A stretch of 64,000 nucleotides of DNA from Pseudomonadota bacterium (GTDB lineage: Bacteria; Pseudomonadota; Alphaproteobacteria; Micropepsales; Micropepsaceae): the NCBI GenBank assembly GCA_021851325.1, contig JAJZDZ010000005.1, forward strand, positions 62,001 to 126,000, read 5' to 3'. Below, piece after piece: positions 58,005-64,000 of this stretch (positions within the stretch are counted from its first letter, which is position 1; every line of letters starts with the position of its first letter). Below the pieces are notes generated by a model. It was not told the DNA's origin. It did no database searches and was given only the letters and a program-made list of their open reading frames with translations. The translations under genes and the position numbers were made by a program.

Positions 58005-59633
58005 ATGAAGCGTGAACTTTCCCGTCTGACTGACACCACCTTCGACCTTCTGATCATTGGCGGCGGCATTACCGGCGCGGCGACGGCGCGTGACGCAGCC
58101 TTACGCGGTCTTAAGGTGGCCCTCATCGAGCGGGCCGATTTTGCCCATGCCACGAGTGCCCACAATTCCAAGTTGATTCACGGCGGATTGCGCTACCTGC
58201 GCAATTTCGAGCTGGGACTGGTACGCGAATCGCTGCGCGAGCGCCGCATCTGGCAGCGCATTGCCCCCCATATGGTCAGTGCGCTGCCGTTCCTGGTACC
58301 ACTTTACGGTGCCGGGCGGAGCGCGCGCATGACCTTGGGGATCGGCCTGACGCTCTACGACGCCCTGTCCTATGATCGCACCTGGCTCGCTGATCCGGCG
58401 CAGCGTCTACCCGGGCACAGCTGGCTTGGCGCCCGCGCCGCCGCAGAACGCGAGCCGTCGCTGGCAGGAAAGGATTTTGAGGGCGCATTTGTCTACTACG
58501 ATGCCCAGATGTATGCGCCCGAGCGTCTGGCCCTCGAATGCGTGCTCGCGGCCGAGGAACATGGCGCTGTGTGCGCCAATTACGTAGCTGCAGAAGGCTT
58601 GCTCCTGCGCCAGGCACGGGTGGAAGGTGCACAGGTGCGTGACTGCGAGAGCGGGACGCAGTTTGACATTCGCGCCAGCCGCACGCTGCTGGCCGCCGGT
58701 CCGTGGTCCGATCTCTTTCTGGAACAGGCGCTGGGACAGAAAACCGCCACACGCCTCCTGCGTTCAAAGGGTATTCATGTCATCGTCCCGGCCATGACCC
58801 GGGCTGATGCGCTCACCGTTGCCACACCCCATGGCCATTTCTTTGTCCTGCCCTGGCGCGGGCACACGCTCTTAGGCACCACCGACACGGCGTTTGAGGC
58901 CTCACCAGATCAGGTCAGCGTCACCGCCAGCGACATCGAAACCCTGTTCAGGCAGGTAAATGCGTTCCTGCCACAGGCAGATCTCAAGCTCAGTGACGTC
59001 GAGCACTTTTATGCCGGACTGCGTCCGCTTGTTGCGGACGACAGCACCAAGGACACCTATGGCGCAAGCCGGCGCTCCGAACTCATTGATCACGGCAAGA
59101 CCGACGGCATCGCCGAGCTCTATTCCGCGGTTGGTGGCAAATGGACCACCTCACGGCGATTGGCCGAACAGATCGTCGATCAGCTGGCCCCGCGCTATGG
59201 GCGCGCCTTGCGTCCCTGCACGACGGCGCGAACGCCACTTCCAGGTGGCTCGATCGACCGCATCGCGTCCTTTCTGGCAGAGTCTGCGCGTGAATTCCCG
59301 CAGCTCAATCATGATCATCTCGCCCGCCTTTATGGTACCCGCCTCAAAGAGGTTTTGGCCTGCGGCACGGCGCCGTCCGAATTGCTGCAGCCGATCGCGC
59401 CCAGTGGCGACATTGCGGCTCAGGTGATTTACGCGGTGCGCCAAGAAATGGCACGGACCCTCGAAGATGTAGTGATGCGGCGGACCGGAATCGGCCAGCT
59501 TGGCGCCCCCTCACGACAGGTGCTCACCGAAGTTGCCCGGTTGATGGCGGCAGAGCTGGCGTGGGATGACAGACGTCAAAGCGCCGAAATCACCGCCGTG
59601 GAGCACAACTTCCGACTGGGAGATGGCGCATGA
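58005..59633 (+). CDS. glpD: Aerobic glycerol-3-phosphate dehydrogenase
   Basis: 542 residues from the ATG at 58005 (AGGAG ribosome-binding site). The FAD-binding start is DLLIIGGGITGAATARDAAL, followed by IERADFAHATSAHNSKLIHGGLRY. Substrate-pocket and C-cap segments (LLGTTDTAF, GLRPLV, AVGGKWTTSRRLAEQ) are present. It oxidises sn-glycerol 3-phosphate to dihydroxyacetone phosphate at the membrane, passing electrons to quinone. No glpF or glpK is nearby. It is coupled to a lipid kinase gene by ATGA overlap, which points to a role in lipid synthesis rather than glycerol use. Confidence 0.93.
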   Translation: MKRELSRLTDTTFDLLIIGGGITGAATARDAALRGLKVALIERADFAHATSAHNSKLIHGGLRYLRNFELGLVRESLRERRIWQRIAPHMVSALPFLVPLYGAGRSARMTLGIGLTLYDALSYDRTWLADPAQRLPGHSWLGARAAAEREPSLAGKDFEGAFVYYDAQMYAPERLALECVLAAEEHGAVCANYVAAEGLLLRQARVEGAQVRDCESGTQFDIRASRTLLAAGPWSDLFLEQALGQKTATRLLRSKGIHVIVPAMTRADALTVATPHGHFFVLPWRGHTLLGTTDTAFEASPDQVSVTASDIETLFRQVNAFLPQADLKLSDVEHFYAGLRPLVADDSTKDTYGASRRSELIDHGKTDGIAELYSAVGGKWTTSRRLAEQIVDQLAPRYGRALRPCTTARTPLPGGSIDRIASFLAESAREFPQLNHDHLARLYGTRLKEVLACGTAPSELLQPIAPSGDIAAQVIYAVRQEMARTLEDVVMRRTGIGQLGAPSRQVLTEVARLMAAELAWDDRRQSAEITAVEHNFRLGDGA

Positions 59634-60568
59634 GTGCGCTTGCCGTGGTCAATCCGCGCTCCGCTGCCGGACGCACGGGGCGCGATTGGCCACGGCTTGA
59701 AACTGCGCTACGCGAGATCTTTCCGGCTCTGCACAGCGTCACCACGCGTACACGCGGCGAGGCGACAGAGCTTGTGCGTGCCGCCCTGCATGCAGGTGTC
59801 AGTAATATCATCGCCATTGGCGGCGATGGTACGATCAATGAAGCCGTCAATGGCTTCTTCGAACATGGCGACGCGATTGCACCGGAAGCTGTATTCAGCT
59901 TCATCACCTCCGGAACCGGCGGTGACTTCCGCAAGAGTTTTGGCATATCAGCGGGACCTTATGCCGCCCTCGCCCACCTGAAGCACGCCGCCATCAGGTC
60001 CATCGATATCGGGCGCGTGACCTGTGTGTCGGCTGAAGGTGGCACCACGGTTCGTCATTTCATCAATATCGCCTCTGCCGGCATGTCCGGCGAGATTGTC
60101 GAGAGGGTCAACCGTTCGCTGTTTCTGCGCCGCTTGGGTGGACGGATGGCATTTGCCCTGAGTTCGGCAGGCGCGCTCATGACCTATCGCGGGCGCAAGG
60201 TACGCCTGCGCATCGACGGTGAGATCGACACCACGGCAACGATCTCCACGCTCGTCATCGCCAATGGCCAGTTTTTCGGCGGTGGCATGCATGTGGCACC
60301 GCACGCCGAGCTCGATGATAATCACTTTGACGTGCTGATCATGGAGGCGGTATCGGGTCGGCAGGCTCTCGCAGATATGGGGCAGATCTATAAAGGTACG
60401 CATCTTGATAATCCTTCGGTGCGGGCGCTACGCGCCAGCAAGGTGCTGGCCGCGCCATTGGCCGAAGCCCACGGACGCTCCGTCCGCATCGAGGTAGACG
60501 GCGAAGTTGCCGGCCAGCTGCCCGCGACCTTCGAGATTTTGCCCAACGCACTCAGGGTTCGCGCTTGA
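59630..60568 (+). CDS. Diacylglycerol/sphingosine kinase-like lipid kinase
   Basis: 312 residues. The nucleotide-binding motif is IAIGGDGTINEAVNGFF (GGDGT at about 64-68), followed by the conserved SGTGGDFRKSFGI. The C-terminal beta-sandwich domain is complete with IANGQFFGGGMHVAPHA and FEILPNAL. Such enzymes phosphorylate diacylglycerol or long-chain bases. It overlaps glpD by four bases and precedes the AGPS-like gene by 72 bp. It resembles the mycobacterial DAG kinase Rv2252 in both type and neighbours. Confidence 0.9.
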   Translation: MSALAVVNPRSAAGRTGRDWPRLETALREIFPALHSVTTRTRGEATELVRAALHAGVSNIIAIGGDGTINEAVNGFFEHGDAIAPEAVFSFITSGTGGDFRKSFGISAGPYAALAHLKHAAIRSIDIGRVTCVSAEGGTTVRHFINIASAGMSGEIVERVNRSLFLRRLGGRMAFALSSAGALMTYRGRKVRLRIDGEIDTTATISTLVIANGQFFGGGMHVAPHAELDDNHFDVLIMEAVSGRQALADMGQIYKGTHLDNPSVRALRASKVLAAPLAEAHGRSVRIEVDGEVAGQLPATFEILPNALRVRA

Positions 60569-60640
60569 AACACCGCCCTCCGCGCAATGGTCAGATGGCA
60601 GACCCCAAACCGGCACGGGCTGGGACCATAGGGAGAAAAG

Positions 60641-62308
60641 ATGAGCCAGGAGCAGCCAGCAATGCGCTGGAACGGATGGGGCAAGAGCTCCGTTCACGAT
60701 CCCGCACTTGATAATGATGCGGTCTGGAATTGGCTCGCCCACGAGCTTGGCATGCCGAGTCTGCTGGCTACTCCTGCAAGCGAGCTAGACGCAGTGGTGC
60801 TGCCACCAACGCGCCTCACTGCTGACGCACTGGCAGGACTCGCCCGCATTGTCGCCCCGGATCAGCTGCGCCGGGATGATATGGCCCGCATTCTCCATGC
60901 CCGCGGCCGCTCTTATCCCGACCTGCTTTATCTGCGTGCTGGCGATCTTTCCTCTGCTCCCGACGCCGTTGTGTTTCCCAAGACCACGGAAGAGGTGATG
61001 GCCCTGCTCAAGTGGGCGGAGGATCATGACGTCGCCATCGTGCCCTTTGGCGGAGGTACCAGCGTGGTGGGCGGCGTCAGTCCACAGCAGGGACGTCATC
61101 ACGCTGTCGTCAGCCTTGATCTGACGGCAATGGATGCCGTGCTCAATATAGATCCGGTATCAGAACTTGCCTGCGTGCAGGCGGGCATTACCGGGCCTGC
61201 GCTTGAGAGGGCGCTTGCGGCCTGTGGATTGACCCTCGGCCACTTTCCCCAGAGCTTTGAGTATTCGACACTGGGCGGCTGGATTGCCCACCGCGGCGCG
61301 GGGCAGCAATCCAACGGCTATGGACGGGCGGAAGACTGGCTGCACTCTGCACGCCTCGTCACCCCGCGCGGGCTCATACACACCGAAGAGGCACCCGCCT
61401 CGGCCGCAGGTCCCTGCCTCAAGGATCTGATCCTTGGCAGCGAGGGTCTCTTCGGCGTAATTACCGAAGCCACGGTACGTATACGCAAGCTGCCGGGCGA
61501 GCAGCATGTGGCCAGCTTTCTGTTTCGTAGTTTTGCCGAAGGCCTCAGCGCCATCCGCCTGGCGATGCAAAGCGGCCTCAAAGCCAGCATGCTGCGACTG
61601 TCGGACGCTGAAGAAACCAGGTTTTTTCGTGCCTTTCGCAAGTCAGGTCAGCCTCCCCATGTCTTCGACTGGCTGACTGAAAAATATCTGGCGGCGCGCG
61701 GGCTCGCTACCCAAGGCTGCGCGCTGATCGCCCTCTTTGAAGGCGCCGACGGCAGAAGGTCGCGCCAGGATTTTGCCGCGCTTGCCCGCCGCTGCGGTGG
61801 CGTTGACGTCGGCCGGGGACCGGCACGTTCCTGGCTCGCCGGGCGCTTTCATAGTCCCTACCTGCGCGATCCGATGCTTGACCATGGCGTAGGCGTCGAC
61901 ACCCTTGAGACGGCGACAAGCTGGAGCAACCTCGAGCGTCTTTATGGCGCTGTATCAGCGGCACTCAGCGAGGCAATGGGCGCCCATGTTCCTAGAGAGG
62001 GGGCGCACGGTATCGTCATGTGCCATCTCAGCCATTCCTACCACGATGGCGCGAGCCTTTATTTCACGTTTATCTTTCCGCGCACGCTTGAGAATGAGCT
62101 GGCCCAGTGGCGGGCGATCAAGTCAGCCGCAAGCAGGGCCATCGTCACACATGGCGGGACGATCAGTCACCATCACGGTATCGGTGAAGATCATCGCGAC
62201 TATATGGCAGCCGAGAAGGGCACGCTCGGGCTCGAAGTGCTGCGCGCCGTCAAGACTACGCTCGATCCGCACGCAATCCTCAATCCCGGCAAGCTCATCC
62301 CGGACTGA
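60641..62308 (+). CDS. Alkylglycerone-phosphate synthase-like FAD-dependent protein
   Basis: 555 residues with a GGGAG ribosome-binding site. The N-terminal MRWNGWGKS, the FAD-binding PFGGGTSVVGG (136-145), and HFPQSFEYSTLGGWIAHRGAGQQSNGYGR closely follow eukaryotic AGPS. The C-terminal SHSYHDGASLYFTFIF holds the Tyr of the active site, and SHHHGIGEDHRDY holds the histidines. AGPS swaps the acyl chain of acyl-DHAP for a fatty alcohol, making ether lipids. Whether the bacterial branch does this is not established to me. The gene follows glpD and a lipid kinase, and its last 14 bp overlap the convergent esterase gene. Confidence 0.85.
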   Translation: MSQEQPAMRWNGWGKSSVHDPALDNDAVWNWLAHELGMPSLLATPASELDAVVLPPTRLTADALAGLARIVAPDQLRRDDMARILHARGRSYPDLLYLRAGDLSSAPDAVVFPKTTEEVMALLKWAEDHDVAIVPFGGGTSVVGGVSPQQGRHHAVVSLDLTAMDAVLNIDPVSELACVQAGITGPALERALAACGLTLGHFPQSFEYSTLGGWIAHRGAGQQSNGYGRAEDWLHSARLVTPRGLIHTEEAPASAAGPCLKDLILGSEGLFGVITEATVRIRKLPGEQHVASFLFRSFAEGLSAIRLAMQSGLKASMLRLSDAEETRFFRAFRKSGQPPHVFDWLTEKYLAARGLATQGCALIALFEGADGRRSRQDFAALARRCGGVDVGRGPARSWLAGRFHSPYLRDPMLDHGVGVDTLETATSWSNLERLYGAVSAALSEAMGAHVPREGAHGIVMCHLSHSYHDGASLYFTFIFPRTLENELAQWRAIKSAASRAIVTHGGTISHHHGIGEDHRDYMAAEKGTLGLEVLRAVKTTLDPHAILNPGKLIPD

Positions 62309-63236
62309 GAGCTGACTTCAGCGCCGCTGCAGCTCCGCTAAGTGCGGCGCGGGCCGCAGGCAAGGCTGACACCATGTAAATGAAGTCATGCACCATGTCG
62401 GGATAATCCCGTAGCGTCACCGGCACGCCGGCCTGGCGCAACCGATCCGCATAAAGAAGGCCCTCATCATGCAGCGGGTCAAAGCCCGCCAGCATCACAA
62501 ACGCAGGGGCAAGTCCGGCCACGTCCTGCGCCTTCAGCGGTGAAATCCTCGGATCATCGCGATTGACGTTATCCGGCAGGTAGTGTCCGTAAAACCAGCG
62601 CAAGCCCTCGCGCTCAAGAAAATAGCCTTCGGCAAAGGCTGTCAGTGATGGCGTGTCCTGTCCGATCTGGGTGACCGGAAAAAGCAGCATCTGCAACTGC
62701 AGTCGCTGTCCGGTCTTTGCGGCCTGCTGTGCCAGCACGGCAGCGAGACCGCCGCCGGCGGAATCGCCACCAACCGCAAGCCGCTCCGGATCGATCCCGA
62801 GGTCAGCGGCATGCTCCAGAACATGGCTCAGGGCAGCGCGCGCATCATCGACAGCGGCGGGATACTTGTGCTCGGGCGCCAGACGGTAATCGACCGCAAC
62901 TACGCGCACCCCTGCCTCGTTGGCCAGAATGCGGCACAGTCCATCATGGGTCTCGAGGTCCCCGATCACATAGCCGCCACCGTGGAAAAAGAGCAGCCCC
63001 GGCAGTGCGCCATGAGCTGCCTTAACCGGCGTGTAGACCCGCAATTTGATTCGTCCGTTGCTGATGGTCACGTCCCTGGTCGCACCAATCGGCTCATCCC
63101 GTGGACCAACCGCCTGCATCAGTGCGCCAAAGGCCATGCGTGCCATCACCGGATCCATCTGCCACATGGGTGGCGTCGGCTGGCTCTGCAGAGCGTCAAG
63201 AAGAGCTTTCAGCGAAGAATCAAGTGGCATTGGCAT
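62295..63236 (-). CDS. HSL-family (alpha/beta hydrolase) esterase
   Basis: 313 residues of the hormone-sensitive-lipase branch. The oxyanion-hole motif HGGGYVIGDLETHD and the nucleophile GGDSAGGGLAAVL are typical; the acid lies in ILAGFDPLHDEG and His in DMVHDFIYM. No signal peptide is seen. These enzymes cleave short- to medium-chain acyl esters. It converges on the AGPS-like gene with a 14-bp overlap. A link to lipid turnover is only suggestive. Confidence 0.9.
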   Translation of the reverse strand: MPMPLDSSLKALLDALQSQPTPPMWQMDPVMARMAFGALMQAVGPRDEPIGATRDVTISNGRIKLRVYTPVKAAHGALPGLLFFHGGGYVIGDLETHDGLCRILANEAGVRVVAVDYRLAPEHKYPAAVDDARAALSHVLEHAADLGIDPERLAVGGDSAGGGLAAVLAQQAAKTGQRLQLQMLLFPVTQIGQDTPSLTAFAEGYFLEREGLRWFYGHYLPDNVNRDDPRISPLKAQDVAGLAPAFVMLAGFDPLHDEGLLYADRLRQAGVPVTLRDYPDMVHDFIYMVSALPAARAALSGAAAALKSALSPG

Positions 63237-63305
63237 GCATCCTCAGGCGCGACGGCTCTCAAGGATGCATGTCAGGGCGCAAGGTGCAAGCGCGACGGCC
63301 TGCCC

Positions 63306-63521
63306 TCAGTGCATGCGAATGGGGGTGCTGGGATCCAGGCGGTGCTCGACGATGTCGTCAAGAAGGACGGCCAGCGCATTCCAGAAGCGGGCCCGTTCCC
63401 ACTGACCGACATGTTCGAACTCGCGCGTCGCCCGACGCGCATAGTCCCGCGCCACCGCGCCATGCTCCTGTGCCATCTCGGCGGCCAGCAGACAGATGTC
63501 GTCCGTCCTCAAGCTCATCAT
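63306..63521 (-). CDS. Small protein of unknown function
   Basis: 71 residues from ATGATG at 63521 with a clear GGAGG ribosome-binding site. It is helical and charged: MMSLRTDDICLLAAEMAQEH at the start and WERARFWNALAVLLDDIVE in the middle. There is no membrane span or signal peptide. I do not recognise the family. It follows the AMP-ligase gene on the same strand and precedes the esterase. Confidence 0.55.
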   Translation of the reverse strand: MMSLRTDDICLLAAEMAQEHGAVARDYARRATREFEHVGQWERARFWNALAVLLDDIVEHRLDPSTPIRMH

Positions 63522-63640
63522 CCTTGCCTCCTCATGGCGCAGTCTCAGAGGACACCCTCAGAGGTTGCCGGGCGGTTAACGGCGTGAGGTAAATTTTTCT
63601 ATTGCACCAATTTGTGGACGGTGGGCGAACACACCACCAT

Positions 63641-63666
63641 GGCGGCAGGGCCTGGGCCCTGCCGCC
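63641..63666 (-). terminator. Strong hairpin downstream of the ligase gene
   Basis: A perfect 10-bp stem GGCGGCAGGG/CCCTGCCGCC with a six-base loop starts 11 bp after the stop codon of the ligase gene. No T-run follows on the minus strand, so it may be a Rho-independent terminator lacking a U tract or an mRNA-stabilising 3' hairpin. Confidence 0.45.
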
Positions 63667-63676
63667 GAAGTGTCAC

Positions 63677-64000
63677 CTAGTCGATCTCGATCACGTCGGC
63701 TGGCGCCACCGATTCGTAAAGCAGTTCCACAAGGCGGGCTCTGCGTTCCAGCGTCGCCCGCTGATTGATGTAGCCCTTGTCGGTGATCTCATGGCCATCG
63801 ATGGAGGGAGGCTCGCTCATCAGCAATACCCGCTTGATGCGCAGCGACGAGCCACCACCCTGTCGATTGTAGGCAGCAAAGCGCTCTTTGATGAAAGCGC
63901 GAAGCTTGGGGGCCGCAAGTATCTCCTCGGGGGTGCTGCGGACGCTGTCCGCCGCGATCTCCCTGGCGGCGGAAAGACTGGGCCAGGCCAGAAGGGCAAC
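63677..64000 (-). CDS. Feruloyl-CoA synthase-like AMP-dependent ligase, partial (C-terminal 107 residues)
   Basis: A frame runs from the right edge to a TAG at 63677. It reads PKLRAFIKERFAAYNRQGGG, then SSLRIKRVLLMSEPPSIDGH and EITDKGYINQRATLERRARL. The EPPSIDGHEITDKGYINQR block is the characteristic C-terminus of feruloyl-CoA synthases and related aryl-CoA ligases, including the lysine (EITDKG) that catalyses adenylation. The rest of the protein lies outside the window. The substrate is therefore inferred from one domain only. Confidence 0.75.
   Translation of the reverse strand, partial: VALLAWPSLSAAREIAADSVRSTPEEILAAPKLRAFIKERFAAYNRQGGGSSLRIKRVLLMSEPPSIDGHEITDKGYINQRATLERRARLVELLYESVAPADVIEID

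Noticed and set aside
57650-58015. 121-residue plus-strand frame upstream of glpD
   Set aside because: No ribosome-binding site, low-complexity Ala/Arg/Pro composition, no conserved features, and it overlaps the glpD start.

Overview
This window is a chromosomal segment of a GC-rich alphaproteobacterium. The evidence is gene content and order: the run recO-era-rnc-lepB-acpS-pdxJ-pyrE-rsh-rpoZ, the plsY/topA/rnr/rpmG neighbourhood, a gatCAB amidotransferase operon, and a 113-residue Lys/Ala-rich histone H1-like protein. I cannot name the genus from sequence alone. I recognise no IS element, prophage, CRISPR array or integrase. Almost all of the window is compact housekeeping DNA.

Layout. 1-682: a gene cut by the left edge encodes an Ada-type zinc domain, an AraC helix-turn-helix and the start of an AlkA glycosylase domain. 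868-12804 (minus strand): tRNA-Trp, secE, nusG, rplK, rplA, L10 leader, rplJ, rplL, rpoB, rpoC and a strong terminator. tRNA-Gly and tRNA-Tyr follow at 13290-13537, but the tuf gene often found between them and tRNA-Trp is absent. 13644-18786: rlmB, lrgAB, a Spinster-like transporter and aidB. 18832-29024 (minus): parC, recO, era, rnc, lepB, acpS, pdxJ, pyrE, the (p)ppGpp synthetase/hydrolase and rpoZ. 29138-33292: small envelope proteins, folK, a NYN-domain protein, a family 5 uracil-DNA glycosylase and a molybdopterin oxidoreductase. 33617-38483: smpB, dapA, a soluble lytic transglycosylase, a Sel1-repeat protein and the H1-like protein.

38712-47442: gatC, a GNAT acetyltransferase, gatA and gatB in one minus-strand operon; then on the plus strand a VOC protein, ruvX, an AEC permease, pyrB, a dihydroorotase-like pyrC lacking its metal ligands, and plsY; then a 39-residue membrane protein on the minus strand. 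47844-55568: topA, rnr, a NUDIX hydrolase, an MFS permease, a TMEM175-like channel on the minus strand whose frame runs 189 bp antisense into the permease gene, and rpmG with its terminator. 55577-57381: two tandem paralogous alpha/beta hydrolases. 58005-62308: glpD, a diacylglycerol/sphingosine-type lipid kinase and an alkylglycerone-phosphate-synthase-like flavoenzyme. Then come an HSL-type esterase, a 71-residue protein, and the C-terminus of a feruloyl-CoA-synthase-like ligase cut by the right edge.

The least ordinary parts are the glpD/lipid kinase/AGPS-like module, which looks like a dedicated glycerolipid (possibly ether-lipid) pathway; the pseudo-dihydroorotase coupled to pyrB; the unlisted 39-residue membrane protein; the acetyltransferase inside gatCAB; and the missing tuf. 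I found no convincing wholly new defence or mobile system.
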